A stretch of DNA of 64,000 nucleotides from Massilibacillus massiliensis. GTDB lineage: Bacteria; Bacillota; Negativicutes; FLKF01. The stretch spans positions 2,263,894-2,327,893 of the forward strand of contig NZ_LT575483.1 in assembly GCF_900086705.1 (NCBI RefSeq), in the 5' to 3' direction. Below the pieces are notes generated by a model. That model did not search any database and was not told the origin of the DNA. It saw only the letters and a list, made by a program, of their open reading frames with translations. Positions 7,850-16,287 of this stretch are shown piece after piece; the stretch's first letter is position 1; each line of letters begins with the position of its first letter. Both the position numbers and the translations under genes were made by a program.

Positions 7850-8581
7850 ATGAATGAGTTATTACAAAAAATAGATGAATTGCAAAAAATAATCAATAGC
7901 AAACGGCCGTTAAATGAGATTGAACAAAAAGAATTAAAGGATTATTTTGCAATTGGGTTGACTTATAGTAGCAATGCATTAGAAGGAAATTCGCTCACCA
8001 TATCGGAAACAAAAGTTGTTTTAGAAGACGGACTTACTGTTGGCGGAAAACCGCTAAAAGATATTTTAGAAGCTGTGGGACATAAAAGAGCTTATGATTT
8101 TATGTATAGTTTAACAAAAGAAAAAACGATATCGGAAGAGAATATAAAGCGGTTGCATAAATTGTTTTATCAAGGGATTGATGAAAAGAATGCAGGGGTG
8201 TATAGGCAACAACGTGTATTTATCAGTGGATCTGAATACAGTGTCGCACCACATGATCAAATAGATGTGCTTATGCCGGATATGGTAAATAAACTGAATA
8301 AATTAAGAGCAGTGGAACATCCGGTTGTTTTTGCAGCTAAGCTGCATCAGAAATTTGTCTATATTCATCCTTTTGTTGATGGGAATGGAAGAGTAGCAAG
8401 GCTTTTGATGAATATGACACTTTTACAGGACGGATATCCGATTGTAGTTATTCCGCCAATTTGCCGTAGTGAATATATTTCGGCATTAGAAAAGGGACAT
8501 GAGAACGAGGATTTATTTATACAGCTTATCATGGAACGGGTAGTAGAGGCACAGAGGGATTATATTCGGTTGATTGGATAA
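7850..8581 (+). CDS. Fic family protein (AMP-transferase type)
   Basis: 243 residues. The Fic active-site motif HPFVDGNGR is complete at residues 173-181. An N-terminal inhibitory-helix motif fitting (S/T)xxxE(G/N) is present as SNALEGN (residues 41-47), typical of self-inhibited Fic enzymes. Fic proteins usually transfer AMP from ATP to a hydroxyl group on a target protein. AGAGGTGA precedes the ATG. It stands alone inside element A, so it may be cargo, and no separate antitoxin gene is seen. Confidence 0.85.
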   Translation: MNELLQKIDELQKIINSKRPLNEIEQKELKDYFAIGLTYSSNALEGNSLTISETKVVLEDGLTVGGKPLKDILEAVGHKRAYDFMYSLTKEKTISEENIKRLHKLFYQGIDEKNAGVYRQQRVFISGSEYSVAPHDQIDVLMPDMVNKLNKLRAVEHPVVFAAKLHQKFVYIHPFVDGNGRVARLLMNMTLLQDGYPIVVIPPICRSEYISALEKGHENEDLFIQLIMERVVEAQRDYIRLIG

Positions 8582-9286
8582 AATGGTTGACTTGAAATTT
8601 TTGTATTTATTTCCTCGAGGGCTTGACCTTAATAAGAAGAAAAGAGGACATCATCATCACAACTGTGTTGGTTGCTCGATGATGATGTCTTTTAAAGTTG
8701 GATGTGTATTTAAATAAACAAAGCTCCTGTTCTTTGAGTAGGACCTCACGAGTATAGCCGTGCTTTTCAGGATTATTATATGACATTGGATTTTAAGAAA
8801 CTATGTGCAAATATAATAAGAGTTGTTATTCAACATATTTTGCAATCATTTTTACCATATGTGAAGGAGCTCTGTTTTTATAAATCTTAATTTTTTATAT
8901 AGTATTTAGGAATGCTTATTATGAACTCTTTACTAAATTAGGAATTATGGTAATATAAGTGCAGTTGGATTTTTATAATGTTAGATTAGGCTGATATCAT
9001 TTTGCAGTAGGGGGAGTTTACAAAAATAATATCGAATAGTTATACAGATATCCCGTTTGAATCTCCTTGGATTATACAAAAATTTTTAGGTTGAAGTGTA
9101 ACTGAAAAGCTTGACCGAAACAGTTATTTATTTTAGTTACAGTTTTATTTCATTTTACGGTGAAGCATCGAATAAATTTTTTGTTTTGTGGTGCGGTATG
9201 TTAAAAATTATATTCATTGAAAAATAGAGTTAGCAAATTGTTTCTTGTGCATTGAATTGTACACTGAATCCTATTATAGAGGTTAA
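8582..9286. other. gene-free stretch of element A
   Basis: About 700 bases with stops in all frames and no recognisable gene. The only clear structure is the terminator hairpin at 8648-8694. The rest is AT-rich and looks like eroded mobile DNA. Confidence 0.5.
8648..8694 (+). terminator. terminator after the Fic gene
   Basis: Perfect 12-bp stem GACATCATCATC/GATGATGATGTC (8648-8659 and 8679-8690) with a 19-base loop and TTTT. Confidence 0.7.
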
Positions 9287-9764
9287 CAAAAAAGGACTAT
9301 TAGGGATGATAAAGTAACCAAAAGCAATCAGGTATTAAGTGGTAAGGAGATTTTCACGAAAGACCCCAAAAATAAAAGTTCGGTAAGACGTATAGCTTTA
9401 TCCAATAGTTTGATTGATTTGCTGAAGATGTATAAAAGAGAACAGCTTGAACAGAAATTTATGTTAGCTAATAAATGGGTAAATGAAAACTGGTTGTTTA
9501 CAAAATGGAATGGTCGACCGATGTATCCAACAACACCCTCGCAATGGTTTCGCAAATTTTTAAAGCGGCACGGATTGCCGCATATGAGATTTCATGCGCT
9601 TCGACATTTATCGGCTACATTGTTGATTGCGCTTGGTGTGCCACTAAAAAAATGTAAGCAGTTGGTTAGGACATGCTGACATTTGGACTACGGCTAATAT
9701 ATATGGTGCAGCTCTCCAATCGGTTAAAATGGATCAATATTTGCAAAAAGTAAGGAGCAGATGA
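9287..9764 (+). pseudogene. tyrosine recombinase (integrase) remnant, frameshifted
   Basis: C-terminal catalytic half of a phage-type integrase with no N-terminal half. The frame from 9287 reads KSSVRRIALS, then the HxxR motif HALRHLSATLLIALG. At the run of seven As near 9644-9650 the frame breaks (KKCKQLVRTC, stop). Dropping one A restores NVSSWLGHADIWTTANIYGAAL, with the late GH and catalytic tyrosine motifs, to the TGA at 9762-9764. Truncation plus a homopolymer frameshift makes it non-functional. It lies just inside att copy 2. Confidence 0.8.
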
Positions 9765-9778
9765 CTTGAAAATCCCGT

Positions 9779-9801
9779 TAAGGGACAAATAAGGGATAAA
9801 A
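9779..9801 (+). repeat. GGGA-type end repeat, right end of element A
   Basis: TAAGGGACAAATAAGGGATA contains two GGGA-(C/T)-A-A cores about 11 bases apart. The same paired pattern occurs at both ends of element B. Probably integrase arm-binding sites; inferred from position and repetition. Confidence 0.45.
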
Positions 9802-9826
9802 ATCTATTTTAACATAAAACAAAAAA

Positions 9827-9846
9827 GCTTCCGATAGATCGGAAGC
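9827..9846 (-). terminator. tRNA-Thr terminator carried by element A
   Basis: Perfect 9-bp stem GCTTCCGAT/ATCGGAAGC around an AG loop, with a T-run on the minus strand. It differs in sequence from the terminators at copies 1 and 3, as expected if each element supplies its own downstream sequence to the tRNA. Confidence 0.8.
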
Positions 9847-9857
9847 CTTGAATTCAC

Positions 9858-9902
9858 TGGAGCTGATAATAGGATTTGAACCTACGACCTACTCATTACG
9901 AA
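9858..9902 (-). repeat. tRNA-Thr(CGU) 3' end, att copy 2
   Basis: Same 45 bp as copy 1 with a single difference in the T loop (GGTTCAAATCC, a functional-looking form). It is the boundary between elements A and B. Confidence 0.85.
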
Positions 9903-10034
9903 AAGTAAATAATAAAAACTATATACAAAATAAGATGAATTATGTATTTGAACAGCTAATATTGTAATATTCTTAATGTGATTTTGTTAAATTTGAGCGT
10001 GGATCACGTGATGTGCTATAAAAAAATAAAAAAT

Positions 10035-10054
10035 GGGGGATAAAATAGGGGATA
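10035..10054 (+). repeat. GGGGA-type end repeat, left end of element B
   Basis: GGGGGATAAAATAGGGGATA. It pairs with the similar sequence at 19289-19310 near the right end. Possible integrase arm-binding sites. Confidence 0.45.
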
Positions 10055-10106
10055 TGAAAATTTCATACTATCAAGTTTTTAAGCGATTGGATTTATTTCC
10101 AGTCGC

Positions 10107-10712
10107 TTATTTTTGTTCTGGTGGCTTAGTTATATCAAAAATAGGTGAAGTGGGATTTTGCAATAAATCATTTAGTTTATCAAGATTTGTTGTTGGTGTT
10201 GGAGATATTGGGGTGCTAACTATACGATCATTTTCAAAAGAAAGCCTTTTTATAAATGGAGCGATTTGTTCAAAATTCTTTTTAGTTTCAGTTGGATCGG
10301 TTTCTAATATTTCGGATGAAAAAAATCGCTGAACGTAAGAAAATAGGAAAACTATATTAGCACGGACTTCTAAAGAATATAAGTTGATTCGTGTACTAGG
10401 GTCTTGGTAATTTGTAGGAATAAATATGGCTTTTTTTGATAAAAAATTCTGTAAATGCTGCTCTTCTAATTTTAATAGCATTTCATTGTTATATGGATCA
10501 TCTATACGACCTGTTAACCAATCTATAGAAATTCCGAATAAATCGGAGAGGTCGTATAGAATATCGGCAGATGGTAAAGAGCGTTGAGATTCAAAATCAT
10601 TAATAGAAGTTCTACTCTTTAAGCCTAATAAAGCCGCTAACCTTGTATTTGTTAAATTATGTGTTACTTTAGATAAATTTAATCTATATGAAAAGAAATA
10701 ACGATTAAACAT
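10107..10712 (-). CDS. XRE-family repressor of element B
   Basis: 201 residues. The N-terminal helix-turn-helix lies near residues 15-70 (NTRLAALLGLKSRTSINDFE, then PSADILYDLSDLFGISIDWL). The C-terminal ~110 residues are not recognised and lack an obvious LexA-type protease site. It is transcribed divergently from the excisionase-integrase genes. Two 17-bp palindromes in the shared upstream region (10727-10743, 10775-10791) are good operator candidates, one of them covering the -35 of the integrase promoter. Role inferred: repression of excision and integration genes and probably of itself. Confidence 0.75.
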   Translation of the reverse strand: MFNRYFFSYRLNLSKVTHNLTNTRLAALLGLKSRTSINDFESQRSLPSADILYDLSDLFGISIDWLTGRIDDPYNNEMLLKLEEQHLQNFLSKKAIFIPTNYQDPSTRINLYSLEVRANIVFLFSYVQRFFSSEILETDPTETKKNFEQIAPFIKRLSFENDRIVSTPISPTPTTNLDKLNDLLQNPTSPIFDITKPPEQK

Positions 10713-10726
10713 AAAAACTCCAATTC

Positions 10727-10743
10727 TGTCGTTGACAACGACA
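10727..10743. promoter_or_regulatory. operator O1 of element B
   Basis: TGTCGTT-GAC-AACGACA, a perfect 7-3-7 palindrome. It overlaps the -35 hexamer (10732-10737) of the rightward promoter. Confidence 0.7.
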
Positions 10744-10760
10744 AATAAAGATAATATAAT
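10732..10760 (+). promoter_or_regulatory. rightward consensus promoter of element B
   Basis: TTGACA (10732-10737), 17 bases, TATAAT (10755-10760): both hexamers perfect. It drives the excisionase-integrase genes and is bracketed by operators O1 and O2, so it should be strong when derepressed. Confidence 0.8.
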
Positions 10761-10774
10761 AAACGCATAAAGAA

Positions 10775-10791
10775 CGTCGTTTTTAACGACA
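10775..10791. promoter_or_regulatory. operator O2 of element B
   Basis: CGTCGTT-TTT-AACGACA, the same palindrome as O1 except for the first base and spacer. Its centre is 48 bases from that of O1, just after the expected transcription start. Confidence 0.65.
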
Positions 10792-10857
10792 GGGCAAAAA
10801 TAAAATTATTAAGTTAATTTTAACAAAATTTAAATCAAAAAGAAAGGATTGAACATT

Positions 10858-11076
10858 ATGAGCGAAAAAAAGAAAAATTTTTACACAATCAGCCAAGTAC
10901 AGGAACTTGTTTTTGAGGGTAGTTTGAGCAAAACGACAATTCATCAATTAGTCAAAAAGGGGAAAATTCCTTCTGTGTCTTTTATGTCTAAGAAATTAAT
11001 ACCTAGTTACTGGGTGGAAGAATGTCTGGCTAAAGCCAATTGTAATCCTAGTGCAGTGGAGCAGCAAACAGTATGA
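10858..11076 (+). CDS. excisionase / helix-turn-helix DNA-binding protein
   Basis: 72 residues from the ATG at 10858, which is nine bases after AAAGGA; the upstream TTG at 10849 is too close to that site. It is a winged-helix MerR/excisionase-type domain (YTISQVQELVFEGSLSKTT, then LVKKGKIPSVSF). Its stop overlaps the integrase start (ATGA). Position before integrase, under the operator-controlled promoter, fits a recombination directionality factor. Confidence 0.7.
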   Translation: MSEKKKNFYTISQVQELVFEGSLSKTTIHQLVKKGKIPSVSFMSKKLIPSYWVEECLAKANCNPSAVEQQTV

Positions 11077-12275
11077 CACGCAGGGCATGGGGTGAAGGGA
11101 GCTATGATTATAACGAAAATTTAGATCGTTGGCGTTGGCGTGGTTATTATACCGACTTAAATGGTGAGAAAAAGCGTAAGGAAATCGTAGCTAAGGCGAG
11201 GAAAGAGTTAAAGCTTAAAGTAAAAACATTCTTGCAGGAGATAGAAGATAACGGAGTAGATGCATTTAGTAATATGACAATTGAAAAATGGTGTAAGACG
11301 TGGCAGGAAGATGTAATTAAACCAAGTGTAAAAACGCGAACCTTTGAAAATTATAAAGGAACCTGCAAGAATCACATTATTCCGAATTTTGGGAAAATAA
11401 AACTTAAAGAGCTACAGGTAATGCCTATACAGCAATTTTTAAATGATTTATGTGAAACTCATGCTGTTAGTAGCGTTCTAACGATTAGAAATCATTTCAT
11501 AATTTTGCTAAATGCAGCGATTGAGTATGGATATATAAAAAATAACGTAGCGAAGCGCACAAAGCCTCCTAGGCGTGTTAAAAGCGAAATTAATGCTTTA
11601 ACGGACATTGAAATAAATAAATTGCTAAATGTTGCTAAAGAAGGCTCGTATATTTTTTATGGTGCAAAACAAACTTGGATTGAAAACGAAGGAATGCTTT
11701 ATTTGCGAAATTGTTATTATGCGGTGGTGTTATTAGCGGTGACTACAGGAATGAGGCAGGGCGAAATTTTCGGATTAAGATGGGAAAACGTTAACTTGGA
11801 ACAAAAAGTATTATCCGTAAAAACTAACATGGTTACATCGGCAGAGAAAGGACAAGTTTTAGACACGCCAAAAACTTTAACCTCAAAGAGAAATATATTA
11901 CTGCCTAAAAAAACAGTAGAAACATTAAGAGAGTGGCAGCTTTATCAAAAGAAATATGCTGAAAAATGGGGTGATATTTTTACTAATAGTCATCAATTGG
12001 TTTTTACAAATTCCTTTGGGAAGATGGTTTCAGTTACAAATTTCACGAAAAGATACTTCAGAAAAATGTTACGGTCAGCAGGTATAAGCGATAATGTCAC
12101 GTTCCACATATTGAGACACTCATTTACGACCCAATTACTTAAAAATGGTGTAAATGTTAATATCATTGCTGGAATACTTGGACACTCAAATACCAGCGTT
12201 ACGATGGATATATACGCACATATTTTGCCGGATATGCAAGAAATAGCTGTGAAAGAGTTAGAAAAACTTTATTGA
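11073..12275 (+). CDS. int: tyrosine integrase of element B
   Basis: 400 residues. An arm-type DNA-binding domain at the N terminus (residues 1-60, rich in R/K/W) is followed by a core-binding domain near 65-165 and the catalytic domain. Catalytic residues are visible: R in TTGMRQGEIFGLR near 225, HILRH near 347, GILGHSN near 368 and the tyrosine in MDIYAH near 381. It appears intact. It should catalyse integration at the tRNA-Thr 3' end, whose copies bound the element. Translationally coupled to the excisionase gene. Confidence 0.92.
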   Translation: MTRRAWGEGSYDYNENLDRWRWRGYYTDLNGEKKRKEIVAKARKELKLKVKTFLQEIEDNGVDAFSNMTIEKWCKTWQEDVIKPSVKTRTFENYKGTCKNHIIPNFGKIKLKELQVMPIQQFLNDLCETHAVSSVLTIRNHFIILLNAAIEYGYIKNNVAKRTKPPRRVKSEINALTDIEINKLLNVAKEGSYIFYGAKQTWIENEGMLYLRNCYYAVVLLAVTTGMRQGEIFGLRWENVNLEQKVLSVKTNMVTSAEKGQVLDTPKTLTSKRNILLPKKTVETLREWQLYQKKYAEKWGDIFTNSHQLVFTNSFGKMVSVTNFTKRYFRKMLRSAGISDNVTFHILRHSFTTQLLKNGVNVNIIAGILGHSNTSVTMDIYAHILPDMQEIAVKELEKLY

Positions 12276-12292
12276 TTTATGGGAGAAAAATG

Positions 12293-13219
12293 ATGAATTT
12301 AAAAAATTCAGGTGATAGAAATGAGCTGTTTGAAAATCATAATGAGCCATTACCGTTTTTTTCCTCGTATACATATGCTTTTCAAGATGATTGTAATTTA
12401 AGCTTGAATGCAAAAGGATTGCTGGCAATGCTAGTATCTTTTGGCAAGGGGTGGACGATCTATATGAAAGACATCGTTAAACGTAGCAATAGCAAGCCTC
12501 ATACACTTAAAACGGCGGTTAAAGAACTAGAAAATGCAGGCTATTTAACAAAAAGTAGAGTGAAAAAAGAAAATGGTCAATATTGCGGATGGTCATATAC
12601 AGTGTATCAAAAGCCAACATGCGAAAATAAAAAGTCTAACCGACATCAAAAAAAACCGACATCGGAAAAAGCTGAAATCAGTAAAAATGCACTTGTTAAA
12701 TACAAACAAAATGTAAATATAAACAAAATAAATAATAAACAACAACAACATAATGATGATGTTGTTGCAAAACTTGAGCAACATGGAGTTGAAAAAAATA
12801 AAATAAATGAAATTGTAAACGACTATCCCAAAGAACAAATTATAGAAAATATTTTTTATGGAGAAAAAAATAAATCAGGAAAATCAAATATGGCAGGTTG
12901 GATTATATATTGCATTATTAATAATTTACAGTTGAATGAATTTCAAAAAATGGAGATTGATAAACAAGAAAAAATAAGAAAAAAAGTAACAGATAGTGTT
13001 GGAGAACCAATATCAAAATATGATAATCGAAAAATAAATAATTATATAGCAGCATTAAATGACCAAGAACTAAATGCATTAATAGAACAAATTAAAAATA
13101 AATTAAAAGCACTAGATAATAATTTGACGATAAGTATGATTGACAAAAATATAAATGATATACGTAATCCGGAAGAAAATATAATAAAAAATGTTATATA
13201 CAAGTACATATTTGATTGA
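12293..13219 (+). CDS. helix-turn-helix replication-initiator-like protein
   Basis: 308 residues from the ATG at 12293, seven bases after GGGAG; an alternative ATG at 12290 is slightly close. The first ~100 residues are a winged helix of the kind found in plasmid and phage replication initiators (LNAKGLLAMLVSFGKGWTIY, then LKTAVKELENAGYLTKSRV). The rest is very Asn/Lys-rich. It is followed directly by a large hairpin region that could be its origin. Initiator role is inferred from the fold and position. Confidence 0.55.
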   Translation: MNLKNSGDRNELFENHNEPLPFFSSYTYAFQDDCNLSLNAKGLLAMLVSFGKGWTIYMKDIVKRSNSKPHTLKTAVKELENAGYLTKSRVKKENGQYCGWSYTVYQKPTCENKKSNRHQKKPTSEKAEISKNALVKYKQNVNINKINNKQQQHNDDVVAKLEQHGVEKNKINEIVNDYPKEQIIENIFYGEKNKSGKSNMAGWIIYCIINNLQLNEFQKMEIDKQEKIRKKVTDSVGEPISKYDNRKINNYIAALNDQELNALIEQIKNKLKALDNNLTISMIDKNINDIRNPEENIIKNVIYKYIFD

Positions 13220-13301
13220 AAAATTAGTTTGTAAAATTGGCGAAACACAACAATAAAACTGGTGTTTTTGAACAATAATCTGTTGAAAAGTCATAAAAAA
13301 A

Positions 13302-13342
13302 GCATAGAAAAAGCTAGTTTGGGTTCGACGGTTTTTCTATGC
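13302..13342. repeat. 11-bp inverted repeat beside the giant hairpin
   Basis: GCATAGAAAAA (13302-13312) and TTTTTCTATGC (13332-13342) with a 19-base loop containing GGGTTCGACGG. It directly precedes the long palindrome, and its CATAGAAAAA core recurs at 13466. Confidence 0.6.
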
Positions 13343-13349
13343 ATACGTC

Positions 13350-13492
13350 AGCCAGTCGCCCCGCCATTCTCCTATTCTCCGCCTATCGGCTACGTTCTCT
13401 ATTTTTCCAGACCTCACCCGAACAACATGCTTTATGTTAGGGTGAGGTCTGGAAAAATAGAGAATCATAGAAAAATGGCGGGGCGACTGGCT
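13350..13492. repeat. giant two-part hairpin, candidate origin of element B
   Basis: Outer arms of 19 bp (13350-13368 with 13474-13492, core GTCGCCCCGCC) and inner arms of 25 bp (13395-13419 with 13440-13464, core CCAGACCTCACCC) are all perfectly complementary. A 26/9-base bulge separates them, and a 20-base loop itself contains AACAT/ATGTT. The arms are far more GC-rich than the flanks. The region from 13220 to 13678 has no gene. Candidate replication or transfer origin acted on by the neighbouring replication-type proteins; inferred. Confidence 0.6.
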
Positions 13493-13572
13493 TAAAAATT
13501 AGTAATAAATTAGTTTTGTAATTAAAAATAAAATAAAAAAAATAAGATAAAAATTAAGAGAAGAGAGACGAA

Positions 13573-13636
13573 GACCTTGAAGGATTTCCTCCTTCAAACT
13601 ACCTCCGTAAGGTCCGTTCCCTCCCTTACAACCCTC
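13573..13636. repeat. nested small inverted repeats before the replication-relaxation-like gene
   Basis: GACCTT/AAGGTC (13573-13578, 13609-13614) enclose TTGAAGGA/TCCTTCAA (13577-13584, 13590-13597). CCGTTC/GAACGG (13614-13619, 13631-13636) follows. They continue the structured region upstream of the next gene and overlap the in-frame extension I reject for it. Confidence 0.5.
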
Positions 13637-13678
13637 CCTAGAACGGGGAACGAAAAAATTGAAAATGGAGTGTATAGC

Positions 13679-14434
13679 ATGAGAGAGAAAAGAATTTTAT
13701 TAGTACCAAGGGATTTCAAAGTTTTAGATTTTATTGGTCGGTTTGGTTGGTGTAATGAGAAACATTTAATTCAGTTATTGGACATGCCTATTGATAAAAA
13801 AAGTTATCAAATCATTCAAAATAGAGTTTTGAAACGTTTGGTAGAAGCAAAATATTTAATGAGAACAAAACTGCAAATAAATGAACCAGCGATTATAACA
13901 ATTGCTGAAAATGGAGCTGAATATTTAAATTGTAAAAAAACAAATGTGAAACGTTGTTTTTTGGAGCATGACATGCTCGTTATCGATTTATATTTTAGCC
14001 TTTTAAAAAATTTAGAAGATGATGGCGAAGTTGAAACCGACAGAGAAACAAGAAGAGATTTAGGTTATTGTGATCTGAATGAAAGGAAAATGAGAATTCC
14101 AGATTTACTTATTCGCGATCAAGCAATTGAAGTTGAAATAAGCGAAAAGAATAAAGATAGGCTCAAAAAAATACTGAATCAATATATTTTTAACGATTCA
14201 GTTAAAAAAGTAAACTATTTTGTTCGCGATAAAAATCTAGCCCATAAAATTCATGATCTAAGCAAATATAATGAGAAATTTGACGTGTATATTTTTAAAG
14301 ATGATATAACAAATTTTATAAAATTTGATAGAAGTCAGCAAAATCTTAATCAAAAATATACCTCGAAGCCAGTAGGAAAAATACAGGAAGAAGACTTAGA
14401 AAAATATCGAAAAAAAGAAGTTAAAGGGATGTGA
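13679..14434 (+). CDS. replication-relaxation-like winged-helix protein
   Basis: 251 residues from the ATG at 13679, eight bases after GGAG; the open frame extends further upstream but through the hairpin region. The N-terminal winged helix (RDFKVLDFIGRFGWCNEKHL, then RVLKRLVEAKYLM) and a later PD-(D/E)XK-like part (RIPDLLIRDQAIEVEISEK) resemble the replication-relaxation family found on plasmids and conjugative elements. The biochemical role of that family is poorly defined. It lies next to the hairpin region and starts a gene run through the sigma factor. Confidence 0.55.
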   Translation: MREKRILLVPRDFKVLDFIGRFGWCNEKHLIQLLDMPIDKKSYQIIQNRVLKRLVEAKYLMRTKLQINEPAIITIAENGAEYLNCKKTNVKRCFLEHDMLVIDLYFSLLKNLEDDGEVETDRETRRDLGYCDLNERKMRIPDLLIRDQAIEVEISEKNKDRLKKILNQYIFNDSVKKVNYFVRDKNLAHKIHDLSKYNEKFDVYIFKDDITNFIKFDRSQQNLNQKYTSKPVGKIQEEDLEKYRKKEVKGM

Positions 14435-14439
14435 AATGA

Positions 14440-14799
14440 GTGCAAAATATACAAGTTTTTCTTACAGTCGTACTTGTAGTTTTTTTTATCGCTTTATTTA
14501 TTATGGAAGTCAAAACGGGTCGTGTAATTCATAAAAAAGAGCTAGTAAGCAGCCTTATTATTTATTCAATATTTATTTGGGGAGTTCCAATAATTCCTAT
14601 TAATTTATTCCCCACTGCAAGCAAAATATTAAGTTTTGTTTTACTTATTATTTTTCCGTGTTTAATTTGGTGTGCTTATCAATATAATCCCAAACAAAGA
14701 ATTTTTACTAACACTAGAATTTTATTGTTAGTTGCTTGGGGCGTTTTACTTTTAGGGAACATGATAGGCATAATTCGCGTTTTAGGAGGGACATCATGA
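14440..14799 (+). CDS. small membrane protein of element B
   Basis: 119 residues from GTG. Four hydrophobic segments are visible: VFLTVVLVVFFIALFIMEV, SSLIIYSIFIWGVPIIPI, ILSFVLLIIFPCLIWCAY and ILLLVAWGVLLLGNMIGII. The stop overlaps the next gene (ATGA), so translation is probably coupled. Position before a lipoprotein and TrbL suggests a cell-envelope or transfer-related role; no family recognised. Confidence 0.55.
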   Translation: MQNIQVFLTVVLVVFFIALFIMEVKTGRVIHKKELVSSLIIYSIFIWGVPIIPINLFPTASKILSFVLLIIFPCLIWCAYQYNPKQRIFTNTRILLLVAWGVLLLGNMIGIIRVLGGTS

Positions 14800-14984
14800 A
14801 AGTTAAAAGTTTAAAATTTGTAGCTTTTTCAGTAGTTTTAATTTTTACTTTGAGCTTTATTGCCGGCTGTGGTAATAGTGCTAATAACGAAGATAAGAAA
14901 CAAGCTCCAGTAGAAAAAAGACAGCATGTTGAGGGGGAAAAATATGATCAAGGTGCTGGCATAGGCAAAATAGGAGGAAAATAA
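14796..14984 (+). CDS. small lipoprotein, TrbK-like by position
   Basis: 62 residues from the ATG at 14796, five bases after GGAGGG. Basic start, hydrophobic core, then the lipobox FIAGC with the acylated cysteine near residue 25. The mature part is short and charged. In RP4-type transfer regions a small lipoprotein (TrbK, entry exclusion) precedes trbL, as here. Function by position only; sequence similarity to TrbK is not evident. Confidence 0.65.
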   Translation: MKVKSLKFVAFSVVLIFTLSFIAGCGNSANNEDKKQAPVEKRQHVEGEKYDQGAGIGKIGGK

Positions 14985-14986
14985 AA

Positions 14987-16282
14987 ATGGGCTTGCTTAC
15001 TAGCTTATTAGCTAATTTTCAAACTATATGTGACAATGGGGTAATTTTGCTGATGCCCCATGCTCAAAGTTTACTTATTCTTATTGTTACGTTAGATTTT
15101 TTCTTTTCACTATTATTACAATTAGAACAAGTAGAAATACATGCGTTTTTAATAACTAAAATATTAAAGTATGGTACATTTGCCTTTTTCCTAGAATCTT
15201 ACTCAACTTTAATGAATTCCATAATAGAAAGTTTAATTATGGCTGGATCGGTGGCAGCAGGTGGAGGAATTACAATTGATGATTTAACAAATCCATCAAA
15301 AATAATTGAGATTGGATACAACTTAAGTGAAAATATATATTCATTTACTGCTACTCAAAATCCAGATGGGAGTTTTATTGGGAGTACAATTAAAATAATC
15401 GCTGCAACCTTAAACGGAGAATTAACCATAGCAAAGTTATTTCCTAACTTATTTTTCTTTGGGAGTAGTATTGTTTTAATTATTGGGTTTTATATTATTG
15501 CATGGCAAATATTCATGACTTTATTAGAATTTAAAATTTCAGCTGCATTATTACCGATATTAATACCTTTCGCAGCATTTCAATATACGTCTTTTATTGC
15601 TACAAGAGCAATTGGAATGGTCTTTGCATTTGGTGTGAAAATGATGTTTTTAACTTTTGTTATTTCTGCAGCATTACCATTAATGCAGGTATGGACATGC
15701 CCTGAAAATCCGACGAATGTTGATTGTTTACGATTAATTAGTGGGGTATTTTCAGTTGCCTTATTAGCATGGAAAGCTCCTAATATGGCTGCTGGATTTA
15801 TGGGGGGAGCACCGTCCTTGACAGCAGGATCAGCTTTAGGGGCTGGAATGGCTGCAAGTTTTGCAACCACTAAAATTTCTCAAGCTGCTTCGAGTACGGC
15901 AAGAGGTTTGGCAAATACAGTGAGAGGGGTTTCAAATAGTTTAAGAATTGCAACTGCAGGTGCAAATGACAGTGGAAGTGCAATGCAAGATACAGGTGGT
16001 TTTACTGCATCAGATAATACTTCAAGTGGTGGAGGCTTTAGTCCACCTACAGATGGTTCTAATAGTCAAGTAAAAAGCAATTTCATGGGGGGAGGTTCAT
16101 CGGAAAAAAACAATAATTTTAGTAGCGCCAATCATTCAAGTTCCGAAAATCCATCAAATTTTATTAAAAGTGATGATAAAAAAACAAACGAAGGAAGAAA
16201 TGGAAAACCTAATTTTACATCAAGCCAGGATACCAAAAGTTTTAATTCAGAAAAATTTCTCCCACCTACTAAAAAGGAGTGA
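14987..16282 (+). CDS. TrbL/VirB6-type conjugal transfer membrane protein
   Basis: 431 residues. About six membrane segments occupy the first ~290 residues, with the characteristic TrbL stretch APNMAAGFMGGAPSLTAGS near 265-283. The last ~150 residues are hydrophilic, rich in Ser, Asn and Gly. TrbL/VirB6 forms the inner-membrane channel of type IV secretion. The other T4SS subunits are absent, so either a helper supplies them or the protein interferes with a helper. GGAGG precedes the ATG. Confidence 0.8.
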   Translation: MGLLTSLLANFQTICDNGVILLMPHAQSLLILIVTLDFFFSLLLQLEQVEIHAFLITKILKYGTFAFFLESYSTLMNSIIESLIMAGSVAAGGGITIDDLTNPSKIIEIGYNLSENIYSFTATQNPDGSFIGSTIKIIAATLNGELTIAKLFPNLFFFGSSIVLIIGFYIIAWQIFMTLLEFKISAALLPILIPFAAFQYTSFIATRAIGMVFAFGVKMMFLTFVISAALPLMQVWTCPENPTNVDCLRLISGVFSVALLAWKAPNMAAGFMGGAPSLTAGSALGAGMAASFATTKISQAASSTARGLANTVRGVSNSLRIATAGANDSGSAMQDTGGFTASDNTSSGGGFSPPTDGSNSQVKSNFMGGGSSEKNNNFSSANHSSSENPSNFIKSDDKKTNEGRNGKPNFTSSQDTKSFNSEKFLPPTKKE

Positions 16283-16287
16283 AAAGC

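Larger units (their letters stand above)
7604..9902. mobile_element. element A: decayed integrated element
   Basis: Bounded by tRNA-Thr 3' end copies 1 and 2. It holds an intact Fic gene, about 700 bases without genes, and the C-terminal remnant of a tyrosine recombinase next to the right boundary. Possible integrase arm sites (TAAGGGACAAA-type) occur near both ends (7765 and 9779). It is interpreted as the eroded residue of an element that integrated first at the tRNA. Confidence 0.65.

Noticed and set aside
8582-9286. Hidden second gene in element A
   Set aside because: Checked for degraded repressor or replication genes; stops in all frames and no recognisable fragment longer than a few codons.
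13262-13495. 77-codon ORF across the giant hairpin
   Set aside because: It runs through both hairpin arms, has no good ribosome site and reads as proline/histidine-rich non-family sequence.
13577-13678. N-terminal extension of the replication-relaxation-like protein
   Set aside because: The frame is open but crosses small inverted repeats. ATG 13679 has a well-spaced GGAG and starts at the conserved domain.
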